A DNA stretch of 64,000 bases from PVC group bacterium. GTDB taxonomy: Bacteria; Verrucomicrobiota; Kiritimatiellia; CAIKKV01. Each line of letters starts with the position of its first letter. The first letter of the stretch is position 1. The translations under genes were made by a program, and so were the position numbers. The stretch spans positions 62,001 to 126,000 of the forward strand of contig CAMDGM010000001.1 of assembly GCA_945898015.1 (NCBI GenBank), written 5' to 3'. The notes beneath the pieces are model-generated. The model made no database searches and was not told the DNA's origin. It worked only from the letters and a program-made list of their open reading frames with translations. Below are positions 19,678 to 29,062 of the stretch, one piece after another.

Positions 19678-20291
19678 AAAGGCTGCGGAACATCCGGGGC
19701 GTGATCTTCGACATGGACGGCACGCTCACCGTTCCGGTGATTGATTTCGCGCTCATGCGCGCCCGGCTTGGCATTCCGGAAGGCGACATGCTGGCCACCA
19801 TCCGTGCCTGGCCGCCGGACAAACAGGAATGGGCCTTTGCCATAGTGGAAGGGCTTGAGGAAGACGCCAACCGCCGGCTTCGCCTGCAACCCGGCGCGGA
19901 GGCCCTGCTGCGGGTGCTGGATGAGAAACAGATCCCCAAGGCCATCCTGACCCGGAACACGGAAAAGGCGGTCCGGCATCTCCAGCGCTATCTGAAAACC
20001 CATTTTTCGGTGATCGTGACGCGCGACTTCCCCACCTTCAAACCGGATCCCGCTCCGGCCCTGCATATCTGCCGGGAATGGAATCTGGATCCTGCCAGCG
20101 TACTGCTGGTCGGAGATTATCGCGACGACCTGCTCTGCGGCAAACAGGCCGGCACCCTGACGTGCCTGCTGCTGAACGAACGCAACCAGCCCTTCGCGGA
20201 ACTGGCGGACATCACGGTGACCAGTCTCGAGAACCTGGTGGCGGGCTTTGAAAAACCAGACGGATCAGGTCGATCCAACCGATCCGTCTGA
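19674..20291 (+). CDS. HAD family hydrolase
   Basis: RGVIFDMDGTLTVPVIDFALMRARLGIPEGD...AILTRNTEKAVRHL...SVLLVGDYRDDLLCGKQAGTLTCLLLN. Confidence 0.92.
   Translation: MKRLRNIRGVIFDMDGTLTVPVIDFALMRARLGIPEGDMLATIRAWPPDKQEWAFAIVEGLEEDANRRLRLQPGAEALLRVLDEKQIPKAILTRNTEKAVRHLQRYLKTHFSVIVTRDFPTFKPDPAPALHICREWNLDPASVLLVGDYRDDLLCGKQAGTLTCLLLNERNQPFAELADITVTSLENLVAGFEKPDGSGRSNRSV
20257..20290. terminator. Possible transcription-terminator or processing hairpin at the end of the IorAB-Nfn-HAD operon
   Basis: CAGACGGATC-(14 nt)-GATCCGTCTG: perfect 10-bp arms reaching the HAD stop codon. No U-tract follows, so it is not a classical intrinsic terminator. Confidence 0.45.
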
Positions 20292-20405
20292 TTCCTCAAC
20301 CTTCCTTACCCCTTGCAAGCGGGATACCGCTCACATTCAGCGCTCAATTCATTTTTCTAGCGTATCTCACAAAAACTAGGTATGAATTAAAGAAAGGAGT
20401 TTCCC

Positions 20406-21395
20406 ATGACACTGACAAACGAATGGTTTTTCGAGCCTTCGAAATTTCTCTCATTCCGCGATCAGAAGGTTTGCGCCCGGGTTCGCAAAATCAAACGGGC
20501 CAACCTTTGCCGGCACCCCAACAAGAATTTCAAGATCCGCATCGTGGACGATGAGTCCAACTTTTTCTTCCAGTTCGCAACTCATGTGGTTGCCGGGATC
20601 AAGCAAGCAGCCGATGAGGGACGCCAATATGTCATCATTCTGCCGGCGCCCTGGCCGCATTACCGGTGGGTGGCGCACATGATCAACATCATGAATATCG
20701 ACTGCCGGCACGTTCACACTTTCAACATGGACGAGTGGGCCGACCAGGATGGCAATGAGGCCCCAATCACCTGGCCGGGCGGCTTCCGTTACTGGATGTG
20801 GAAGGATTTGTTCAGCCAGATCAAACCCTCCCTGCGCATGCCCGAAAAGCAGATCCACTTCCCCGGCAAGAAAAACATCAAGCAGTACAGCCAGATGATC
20901 GAGGACCTGGGCGGCGCCGATGTCTGCTATGGAGGGATCGGGTGGTGCGGACATATCGCCTTCTTCGAAAGCCATCTCGGCGAGGAGTTCGGCAATGACA
21001 TCAAGGCCTATCTCCGCGCCGGCTCCCGGTTGGTGGAGTTGCATCCGTTGACCATCCTGCAGAGCTGTGTGTATGCGGACAACGCCGGCGCCGGGGACTG
21101 GGCCTATGTGCCATCCAAGGCCTACACCATCGGTCCCCGTGATTTGAAGGGCTCCAAGCTGGTCAGCTTTTGGAACGCGGGTTATGCCGGTGGCGGTTTC
21201 GCCTGGCAGAAATTCATCACCCGCCTGGCGGCTCACGGCCCGGTGACGCCTTTAGTGCCGTCTTCGATCCTCCAGATACTGAGAAGTGAATTGCACATCC
21301 TGGGCAAGGTCGCCGACGATCTCGACTATAATGTCCCGCTGCGCCTGGACTCCATGCCCTGGGAAGGAGCACATCCTTGGCCCCCGGAAAAATGA
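20406..21395 (+). CDS. Divergent glucosamine-6-phosphate deaminase-like (NagB family) protein
   Basis: FNMDEWADQDGNEA...GGADVCYGGIGWCGHIAFFES aligns with NagB FNMDEYVGL...GGVGNDGHIAFNEP; RBS aaaggag upstream. Confidence 0.8.
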   Translation: MTLTNEWFFEPSKFLSFRDQKVCARVRKIKRANLCRHPNKNFKIRIVDDESNFFFQFATHVVAGIKQAADEGRQYVIILPAPWPHYRWVAHMINIMNIDCRHVHTFNMDEWADQDGNEAPITWPGGFRYWMWKDLFSQIKPSLRMPEKQIHFPGKKNIKQYSQMIEDLGGADVCYGGIGWCGHIAFFESHLGEEFGNDIKAYLRAGSRLVELHPLTILQSCVYADNAGAGDWAYVPSKAYTIGPRDLKGSKLVSFWNAGYAGGGFAWQKFITRLAAHGPVTPLVPSSILQILRSELHILGKVADDLDYNVPLRLDSMPWEGAHPWPPEK

Positions 21396-22411
21396 AGCGC
21401 GCGGCCTGGTCCGGCAAGATTATCGACGGGCACTCCCATGCGGGCGTCTCACTAAAGGCCTACGCCTTAGGCGAGTATCCCTACGCGCAGACCATCGAAG
21501 GGCTCCACGGGCAACAACGGGCCGGCGGAGTGGACGCCACGGTGGTCTTCCCGTTCAGTGCCGATCTGTATTTCGATCCTGGCGGCCTGGCTAAGGGCCA
21601 TCTCACGCCAGCGGCAGCACCGCTTTCGCCGGTGCCCTATGGCGTTGAGAATCATCTACTCATGCGCGAGATATTCGACTATTGCCCCGAACTCTCCTCG
21701 CGCTTCCTGCCCTTTGTGAGCATTGACCCGGCCCGGGACGTGCCCGGACAAATCCGGGCGCTGAAGGAATTGCTCAAGACCTACCCCGCCTACGGGATCA
21801 AGGTCAACCCGGTGGGGTGCCAATCCCGTGCCGCGGCCCTTCTGGAAATCGGCGCGCCGCTTCTCGACTTTGCGGAAGAGCGCGACCTGCCGTTGCTTTT
21901 TCACGTCACGACCGTGCCGGGTGAAGAATATTCCCAGGCAGCGGATATTTTCAAGATTGTTGAACGCCGCCCGCGCTTGCGGTTCTGTATGGCGCATGGC
22001 CTGCTCTTCCACCGCGCCTGGCTCGACCGGGCCGAAGCGGCGCCCAATGTCTGGGTGGATACCGCCGCCTTGAAAATCCAGGTGGAAAGCATGGGGGGTG
22101 AAATCGGGCGGACCCTGCCGGCCAACGATTTTCTCGATGTCGACTATACAGACCACCGGGCGGTGATGCGCTCGCTCGCGGATCGCTATCCCCGAAAAAT
22201 CATCTGGGGCACCGACTCGCCGGCGTATTCATGGATCTGCCGCCGAAAACAAGGCGAGGGCCTCTATCAGGACTTTCGCTTGAAAGGCTTCTACTCCGAC
22301 GAAATCGCAGCGCTGAAAGCGCTCACCCCTGAGTTGCAAGCCCGGGTCGGCGGTGCCAACGCGCTTGATTTTATTTTCGGGCCCCAGGACGCTTCCACCG
22401 CGAGACGATGA
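21392..22411 (+). CDS. Amidohydrolase superfamily protein (COG2159-like), second copy
   Basis: IIDGHSHAGVSLKAYALGEYPYAQTIEGL...YGIKVNPVGCQSRAAA...KIIWGTDSPAYSW. ATGA overlap with the NagB-like gene. Confidence 0.85.
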   Translation: MKRAAWSGKIIDGHSHAGVSLKAYALGEYPYAQTIEGLHGQQRAGGVDATVVFPFSADLYFDPGGLAKGHLTPAAAPLSPVPYGVENHLLMREIFDYCPELSSRFLPFVSIDPARDVPGQIRALKELLKTYPAYGIKVNPVGCQSRAAALLEIGAPLLDFAEERDLPLLFHVTTVPGEEYSQAADIFKIVERRPRLRFCMAHGLLFHRAWLDRAEAAPNVWVDTAALKIQVESMGGEIGRTLPANDFLDVDYTDHRAVMRSLADRYPRKIIWGTDSPAYSWICRRKQGEGLYQDFRLKGFYSDEIAALKALTPELQARVGGANALDFIFGPQDASTARR

Positions 22412-22435
22412 AGGGCCGGTCAAAAGAAGCCACCC

Positions 22436-23527
22436 TCACTCTGCCCGCTTCCAGCACGTCACCTCGGCCATCAGTGCCTCCACGATCTGCGCCTCGGGCA
22501 CATGTGCCTTCGCCTCGCCCCGCACAAAAATCACGCCCTGCCCATCCCCGCCCGCCACGGCGATATCCGCCTCACGCGCCTCGCCCGGGCCGTTCACCAC
22601 GCACCCCATGACCGCCACCTTGGGATAAGGCCCCGGATGAGCCCGGCAATAGGCCTCCATCTCCGCTTCCACGCGGCTCGCGATCCCGATCACATCAATC
22701 CGCGTCCGCCCGCAGGTCGGACAGGAAATAACGCTCGCGCCCGACGGCCTCAGGCCCAGGCTGCGGAGCAGTTCAATCCCCACCCGCACCTCCTGGAGCG
22801 GGGAGTCGGTCAGGGACACGCGAATCGTGTCGCCGATCCCCTCGCCCAGCAGGATGCCCATTCCCACGCTCGATCGCACCGTGCCAGCCAGGAACGTGCC
22901 GGCCTCGGTCACGCCAAGATGAAGCGGATACTCGGTCCGTTCGGCCAGGAGCCGATAGGCGGCCACCGTCCTCGCCACGTCCGACGCCTTCACGGAAATC
23001 TTAATCTCGCGATAATCCGCCTCCTCCAGCAACCGCACATGCCCCATTGCGCTCTCCACCAGCGCCTCAGGCGTGGCCCCGCCGAATCGTTCCAGCAGCT
23101 CTTTCTCCAGCGAGCCGGCGTTGACGCCAATCCGGATCGGGACTCGCCGCTCGCGCGCCGCCCGCACCACCTCGCGGACCCGCTCGACGCTTCCAATGTT
23201 GCCGGGGTTGATCCTCAACCCGTCCACGCCGCCTTCCAGCGCGATCAGGGCCAGATTGTGCCGGAAGTGAATGTCCGCCACGACGGGGATGGGGCTCTCC
23301 CGCCGGATCACGGCCAGGGCCCGGGCCGCCGCCTCATCGGGCACCGCCAACCGGACCAGATCGCATCCGGCGGCCGCCACCTCCCGGATCTGGGCCACCG
23401 TGGCCGCCACATCGCGGGTGTCGGTCTTGGTCATGGTCTGAACCGAAACGGGAGCCAGACCGCCCACGGCCACCGATCCTACTTGAATCCGGCGCGTCGT
23501 GCGCCGCTCAACCGGAAACGCCGTCAT
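22436..23527 (-). CDS. ispG: 4-hydroxy-3-methylbut-2-enyl diphosphate synthase
   Basis: RRTTRRIQVGSVAVGGLAPVSVQTMTKTDTRDVAATVAQIREVAAAGCDLVRLAVP...ISCPTCGRTRIDV...VMGCVVNGPGEAREADIAVAGG. Confidence 0.97.
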   Translation of the reverse strand: MTAFPVERRTTRRIQVGSVAVGGLAPVSVQTMTKTDTRDVAATVAQIREVAAAGCDLVRLAVPDEAAARALAVIRRESPIPVVADIHFRHNLALIALEGGVDGLRINPGNIGSVERVREVVRAARERRVPIRIGVNAGSLEKELLERFGGATPEALVESAMGHVRLLEEADYREIKISVKASDVARTVAAYRLLAERTEYPLHLGVTEAGTFLAGTVRSSVGMGILLGEGIGDTIRVSLTDSPLQEVRVGIELLRSLGLRPSGASVISCPTCGRTRIDVIGIASRVEAEMEAYCRAHPGPYPKVAVMGCVVNGPGEAREADIAVAGGDGQGVIFVRGEAKAHVPEAQIVEALMAEVTCWKRAE

Positions 23528-24939
23528 GGCGCGTCTCCCGGCTGAGGCGCCGCGCCCCCGGGCACCGCCGGTGCCGCTGCCGGGGCCGACTCCTTCGCCA
23601 TCACCTTCGCAAAAATCCGCCAGACCTTCAGGTCGCGAAAGGACAAAAACACAATCAACGTGATCAAGGTCACGGCAAATCCATTCACCAGGACCCGGAT
23701 AACCTTTTCATTCATGGGCCGGCGGAAGATCCCCTGCCACAAGGCGAAAACGATATGCCCGCCATCCAGCACGGGAATGGGCAGAAGGTTGAGGATCGCC
23801 AGATTCACGTTAATGTACCGGGCAAATCCGAGCACCAGAAGGAAGCTCGCCTTGGCATAGAGCCAGAACATCCCGAAAATGGCGACCGGCCCGCCAATGC
23901 TCTTGGCGGCATTGCCGGCTTCATTCGGCGTCACCAGCGCCTTTAAAATCCGGAAAACACTGGATGCATCCTGCTTGACCTGTTCCAGGGGCGTGGCTGC
24001 CATTGAATCGAATTCAATGCCAATGAGCACCAGCTTACGATCCGGATCCATCTTCGGAGTCACGGTCAACTCCGTCCGAACGCCCGTCCGCTCCACCACC
24101 AGCGGCGTTTCCATTCCAGCCCGTCCCTGGACCAGCGAAATCATATGCCCGCGGCCAGCCACAATCTCGCCGTTGAACGACTTGATGATGTCACCCGATT
24201 GAACGCCCGCCTTCTCGGCCATGGAACCGGACAACACAAGCTTCACCTTGCACACCGAGCCCTGTTCCACCCCCTCCAGCATCCGAATCTCAAACGCGTT
24301 GGCGTTGGTGCTGGTGGTCAGCGCCATCTCCCCCTCGACACCATCGGCATGCCGGACGCGAAGAGCAACCTTCTCGCTGAACGAGCATACCTGGACAAAG
24401 TCCGACCAGGTCTTGACAGAATGGCCATTCACGGACTGAATCATATCCCCCGCACGAAGGCCTCCGGCATAGGCCACGGTATTGGTCTCCACCAGGCCCA
24501 CCAAGGGGCCCTCAAAGCCCGGCATCTGGGGACGGCCGCCCAGATACACGATCCACGCCAGGATAAAGGCAAACACGATGTTGCCCGCCGCGCCGGCGAG
24601 CGATACCACGATCTTCTTCCACACCGCCACCGCCGGAAGCGTGCGAACCGCCTCACCCTCCCCGCCCTGGACCGTGTCCATGCCCGAGGGATCGAGCTGG
24701 GGCAATGCCACATAGCCGCCAAAGGGAATAATACCAATCTTAAGCTCCAGATTTCCCCGCTTCCGCTTCCAAAGGGCGGGCCCGAATCCAATGGAAAACA
24801 CGTCCACCACCAACCCGCACATCCGGGCGGCGATAAAATGCCCGAACTCATGCACGAACACGCTGACCCCGAAAAGCAGGATCACCGCCACCACGGCGTA
24901 AATGTTAGAAAAAATCGCTTGAATCATCGCTGCATCCAT
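23524..24939 (-). CDS. rseP: RIP metalloprotease RseP
   Basis: VFVHEFGHFIAARMCGLVVDVFSIGFGPALW (HEXXH), PDZ regions, NLLPIPVLDGGHIVFALWQGI. Confidence 0.95.
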   Translation of the reverse strand: MDAAMIQAIFSNIYAVVAVILLFGVSVFVHEFGHFIAARMCGLVVDVFSIGFGPALWKRKRGNLELKIGIIPFGGYVALPQLDPSGMDTVQGGEGEAVRTLPAVAVWKKIVVSLAGAAGNIVFAFILAWIVYLGGRPQMPGFEGPLVGLVETNTVAYAGGLRAGDMIQSVNGHSVKTWSDFVQVCSFSEKVALRVRHADGVEGEMALTTSTNANAFEIRMLEGVEQGSVCKVKLVLSGSMAEKAGVQSGDIIKSFNGEIVAGRGHMISLVQGRAGMETPLVVERTGVRTELTVTPKMDPDRKLVLIGIEFDSMAATPLEQVKQDASSVFRILKALVTPNEAGNAAKSIGGPVAIFGMFWLYAKASFLLVLGFARYINVNLAILNLLPIPVLDGGHIVFALWQGIFRRPMNEKVIRVLVNGFAVTLITLIVFLSFRDLKVWRIFAKVMAKESAPAAAPAVPGGAAPQPGDAP

Positions 24940-24976
24940 ATTGGCTCGCTCGTTTCAGGCCCGTCTCCGGGCCGGG

Positions 24977-26134
24977 TTAGAAGGTTTTCCCGATTCGCTC
25001 AGCCTCTCGCCGTGCCCAGGAGTCCGCCTCCAGGATGTCGTCCAAGGCCGGCGTCCTCTGGTTGACATGCAGGCCCATCACAGACTCAATCAGTTGCCAG
25101 ATCGACGAAAAGCGGATCCGGTTTTCAAGAAACAGGTTGACCGCCACCTCATTGGCCGCATTCATGACCACCGGCAACGTGCCGCCCACCCGCCCCGCTT
25201 CGCGGGCCAGGCCCAGGCAGGGAAACCGGGCAGGATCCGGTTCGTGAAAATGAAGGGCTCCCAACTTTCCCAGCTCCAGCGGCTTGAGCCCGCCATCCAC
25301 GCGGCAGGGCCAGGTCAACGCATGTTGAATGGCAAACCGCATATCCGTGGGGCCCATCTGCGCCAGCAAACTGCCATCCACAAACTCAACCAGCGAATGC
25401 ACCAGACTCTCGGGATGAAGCACAACCTCCATCCGATCAAGCGGCACATCAAACAGCCAGCGCGCTTCGATCAACTCCAGGCCCTTATTCATGAGCGTGG
25501 CCGAGTCAATCGTCACCTTGCGGCCCATCTGCCAACGCGGATGTTTGAGTGCATCCTCGCGGGTCACGTGGTCGAAATTCACCTCCGGCCGAAACGCAAA
25601 AGGCCCGCCCGAAGCCGTCAGGATCAGCTTGCGCACCTCGGCGGGCTCAGACCCGGCCAGGCATTGAAAAATCGCGCTGTGCTCGCTGTCCACGGGCAAT
25701 ATCCTGGCACCCGTCCGGCGACAGCTTTCCGTCACAATGGCGCCGCCGCCAACCAGGACCTCCTTGGTTGCCAACGCCACGGAAATGCCCCGCTCCACCG
25801 CCGCCAGCACCGGTCGGAATCCGGCCATCCCCACCACCGCACACAGCACCAGGTCCACACCATCCAGGGTGGCCAGCTCGGTCAATCCCGCAAGTCCGGA
25901 CCGGATTCTCATGCCAGCCGGCGCCACGGCGGCGCATTCACGAGCGGCGACCGCATCCTCCACCGCCAGATCGCGAACCCCCAGCTTGACGGCCGTGGTC
26001 AAGGCCCGGCGCCAATTCGTCTTCACGGCCAACCCCACCACCTCGAACATATCCGGCAACGCTTCCGCTACCCGAAGGGCGTTTTCGCCGATGGAGCCGG
26101 TGCAGCCGAGAATGACAAGGCGACGTTTCAGCAC
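24977..26134 (-). CDS. dxr: 1-deoxy-D-xylulose-5-phosphate reductoisomerase
   Basis: LVILGCTGSIGENALRVAEALPDMFEVVGLAVKTN...LPVDSEHSAIFQCL...LTASGGPFAFRPEVN...VTIDSATLMNKGLELIEARWLFDV. Confidence 0.97.
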   Translation of the reverse strand: MLKRRLVILGCTGSIGENALRVAEALPDMFEVVGLAVKTNWRRALTTAVKLGVRDLAVEDAVAARECAAVAPAGMRIRSGLAGLTELATLDGVDLVLCAVVGMAGFRPVLAAVERGISVALATKEVLVGGGAIVTESCRRTGARILPVDSEHSAIFQCLAGSEPAEVRKLILTASGGPFAFRPEVNFDHVTREDALKHPRWQMGRKVTIDSATLMNKGLELIEARWLFDVPLDRMEVVLHPESLVHSLVEFVDGSLLAQMGPTDMRFAIQHALTWPCRVDGGLKPLELGKLGALHFHEPDPARFPCLGLAREAGRVGGTLPVVMNAANEVAVNLFLENRIRFSSIWQLIESVMGLHVNQRTPALDDILEADSWARREAERIGKTF

Positions 26135-27039
26135 GCAAACGCCCTCACATAAAAATATAGCACTGGCGCCGCATACAAGAGGCTGTCGAACACATCCAGC
26201 AGCCCGCCCAACCCGGGGATGATCTTTCCCGAATCCTTCACGTCAACCGCCCGTTTGATCAAGGATTCGACAAGGTCGCCCACGGCCCCCAGCACGGTCA
26301 ACAGAAACCCCAGAAACAGAATGTCCAAGATGTTCAGGCTCACGCCGCCGAACTGCCGAACCCACCACGCCCCCTCCGCCTGCCCCATGAAAAGATAAAT
26401 ACCCAGGCCCGACGCCATGCCGACCAGAACCCCGCCGAACAATCCCTCCCAGGTCTTCTTGGGGGAAATGCGGGGAAAGAGCTTGTTCTTCCCGTAGCGG
26501 CAACCCACGAACAACGCGCCCACGTCCGACATCTTCACCGTCACGATGAGAAACAGCACGAGAAAACGCCCGCCCGGACCCAGAGGCGACCGCAGCGTCA
26601 CCGCGGGATCAAAATCCATGGCCAGCCGGAGGATAAACGTCAGCAGATAGGCCACATAAAAGAGGCCGAAAAGCGTCCCCGCAATAGTCATGATGGGCTG
26701 GGTATTGAATTTCTGTGGAAACTGGCGGATCATCACCACCGCGATCGACATGAAAATAACAAAGCGTTCCCAATTGGCCAAATCTGCACAGGCTGGAGTC
26801 GGCCAGCCGGGCAGGCAATCGAAAAACACCACGGCCATCAGGGCTAGCCCGCAGGCGGTGCCAAACCGGTCAAAAATAGGAAACGGCGGATCGGCGGCCT
26901 TGAACAAGGCGTAAAATTCCGTCATCAACAAAGCGGTCAGCACCAACATGACGCCGAGCGCCGCCCACAAGGGAAGATAGAAAATGGACACGATCGCAAG
27001 GGCGCCGACCCCGACTCCATAGATCACCCGTTTTTTCAT
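26128..27039 (-). CDS. cdsA: Phosphatidate cytidylyltransferase
   Basis: VTVKMSDVGALFVGCRYGKNKLFPRISPKKTWEGLFGGVLVG...VGDLVESLIKRAVDVKDSGKIIPGLGGLLDVFDSLLYAAP. Confidence 0.96.
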   Translation of the reverse strand: MKKRVIYGVGVGALAIVSIFYLPLWAALGVMLVLTALLMTEFYALFKAADPPFPIFDRFGTACGLALMAVVFFDCLPGWPTPACADLANWERFVIFMSIAVVMIRQFPQKFNTQPIMTIAGTLFGLFYVAYLLTFILRLAMDFDPAVTLRSPLGPGGRFLVLFLIVTVKMSDVGALFVGCRYGKNKLFPRISPKKTWEGLFGGVLVGMASGLGIYLFMGQAEGAWWVRQFGGVSLNILDILFLGFLLTVLGAVGDLVESLIKRAVDVKDSGKIIPGLGGLLDVFDSLLYAAPVLYFYVRAFAC

Positions 27040-27788
27040 AGCGCTTCCCTCTCCTTGACGTCCCCATACCGGCGCCGACGACGCCCGTATTCGCGAAGCG
27101 CCTCGTTAAACTGCTCCTCCCGGAAGTCCGGCCACAGCACCGGCGTGAAATAAAATTCCGCATAAGACGTCTGCCAGAGGAGGAAATTGCTGATCCGGAT
27201 CTCACCGCTGGTGCGGATCAACAGATCGGGATCCGGCACGTCCGGAGCATACAGATACCGGGCAAGCAGGGCCTCGTCCACCTGGGCGGGCTGCAGGTTC
27301 CCCGCCTGAACCTCCTCGGCGATTCGCCGGGCAGCCGTGGCAATCTCAGTGCGCCCTCCATAACTCAGCGCCAGAATAAGCTGACCTTCGTCATAGGAGG
27401 CGGTGGCCTCCATGGCGCGGGCCAAGCCCTCGCGCGCTTCGGGCGGAAGATCCTCCAGCCGGCCGATGATGCGCAGGCGTATCTTCTTTTCATGAAGCAC
27501 CGCCTCCTCGCGCTGCAAAAACCGCACCAGCAGCGACATCAGGCCGCTCACTTCGTCGCGGGGCCGGGACCAGTTTTCCACGCTGAACGCGTAAAGGGTC
27601 AGGTACTTCACGCCCGCCTGGCGGCAAGCGCGAATCACGGCCCGCACAGAATCCGCCCCGGCCTCGTGCCCCTGGCTGCGGGGCAACCCCCGCTGCTGGG
27701 CCCAGCGGCCGTTGCCGTCCATGATGATAGCCACGTGCCGCGGAATGCTGGCGAGCGGTTCCGACATACAGTCCTCTTTCTCGGACAA
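27036..27788 (-). CDS. uppS: Isoprenyl transferase (undecaprenyl diphosphate synthase)
   Basis: PRHVAIIMDGNGRWAQQRGLPRSQGHEAGADSVRAVIRACRQAGVKYLTLYAFSVENWSRP...DPDLLIRTSGEIRISNFLLWQTSYAEFYFTPVLWPDF. Confidence 0.97.
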   Translation of the reverse strand: MSEKEDCMSEPLASIPRHVAIIMDGNGRWAQQRGLPRSQGHEAGADSVRAVIRACRQAGVKYLTLYAFSVENWSRPRDEVSGLMSLLVRFLQREEAVLHEKKIRLRIIGRLEDLPPEAREGLARAMEATASYDEGQLILALSYGGRTEIATAARRIAEEVQAGNLQPAQVDEALLARYLYAPDVPDPDLLIRTSGEIRISNFLLWQTSYAEFYFTPVLWPDFREEQFNEALREYGRRRRRYGDVKEREAL

Positions 27789-27797
27789 TCCGGCGGA

Positions 27798-29051
27798 CTA
27801 AAGCGCGATCCGGAATGTGTTTTCCCGGCCCGGGCCCACCGAGAGAATGCCCAACGGCACCCCCGTCAGGCGGCAGAGCTCGGAGACGTAATGCCGGGCC
27901 TTGGCAGGAAGATCCTCGAAACGGGTGAGCCGGCCGGTCTCGCACTTCCATCCGGGGTACTCCACATAAACCGGCTTGCACTCGGCCAGGAGTCCGATAT
28001 CAGCGGGAATCGTTTCGTAACGCCGCCCCCGGCACTCATAGGCCACACAAACCTTGATCACCTCGCAGGCATCCAGCACGTCCAGCTTGGTCACCGCCCA
28101 GAAATCCGCGCCGTTCACGTGCGCGGCGTAACGGCCCACCACGGCGTCGAACCAGCCGCAACGGCGGGGCCGGCCCGTGGTGGCCCCGAATTCGCGGCCC
28201 CGCTTCCGCAACCCCTCGCCTTCGGCATCCAACAGCTCGGTCGGGAACGGACCCTCGCCCACACGGGTGGTATAAGCCTTGATCACGCCCACGACCCGCT
28301 CCAACGCCTTGGGCGGAAGGCCCGTGCCGGTACTGGCGCCGCCGGCCGTGGAGTTGGAGGATGTCACGAACGGATAGGTGCCATGGTCAATATCCAGCAT
28401 GGTGCCCTGCGCGCCCTCGAACAAAATGTTTTTCCCGGCCTTCCACGCATCATACAGCAGGGTCGTGGCATCGGCGATATACGGCTTGAGCACGGCGGCG
28501 GCGGCGGCGAGTTCCTTCAGCATCGAGTCCAAATCGCCCGGCTCGGCCATCTCGGCCGCGCGTGCCCGGACCCGGGCCTCCCACTGAGTCCCGAGAAAGT
28601 CGCCCATCCGGATGCCTGTCCGATGCGCCTTGTCCGCATACGTCGGGCCGATCCCCCGCTGCGTGGTGCCGATCTTGGAGCCCGCCCCGGCGCGATCCTC
28701 ACGCGCCGTATCCAGCCGACGGTGCAAGGGCAGCACCGCATGGGCGCGATCACTCACAAAAAAACGGCCCGCCAGCCGGATGCCCCGCGTCTCAAGCGCC
28801 TGCATCTCCTTGACAAGTTCCAGAGGATCGACCACCAATCCATTTCCGATGATGCACAGCTTGTCGGGATACAGCACCCCCGACGGAATCAGGTGCAGCA
28901 CATACCGCTCGGACCCGATCTCGATCGTGTGGCCCGCGTTGCTGCCGCCCTGGTATCGCACCACGACGTCCGCATCACGGCTCAACACGTCCACCACCTT
29001 GCCCTTGCCTTCATCGCCCCACTGGGCGCCAATCAACACCGTATTCGGCAT
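27798..29051 (-). CDS. purA: Adenylosuccinate synthetase
   Basis: MPNTVLIGAQWGDEGKGKVVDVLSRDADVVVRYQGGSNAGHTIEIG...FEGAQGTMLDIDHGTYPFVTSSNSTAGGASTGTGLPP. Confidence 0.98.
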   Translation of the reverse strand: MPNTVLIGAQWGDEGKGKVVDVLSRDADVVVRYQGGSNAGHTIEIGSERYVLHLIPSGVLYPDKLCIIGNGLVVDPLELVKEMQALETRGIRLAGRFFVSDRAHAVLPLHRRLDTAREDRAGAGSKIGTTQRGIGPTYADKAHRTGIRMGDFLGTQWEARVRARAAEMAEPGDLDSMLKELAAAAAVLKPYIADATTLLYDAWKAGKNILFEGAQGTMLDIDHGTYPFVTSSNSTAGGASTGTGLPPKALERVVGVIKAYTTRVGEGPFPTELLDAEGEGLRKRGREFGATTGRPRRCGWFDAVVGRYAAHVNGADFWAVTKLDVLDACEVIKVCVAYECRGRRYETIPADIGLLAECKPVYVEYPGWKCETGRLTRFEDLPAKARHYVSELCRLTGVPLGILSVGPGRENTFRIAL

Positions 29052-29062
29052 AAGTCAGTTCC

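Noticed and set aside
22502-23545. Plus-strand ORF of 347 aa
   Set aside because: Antisense to ispG.
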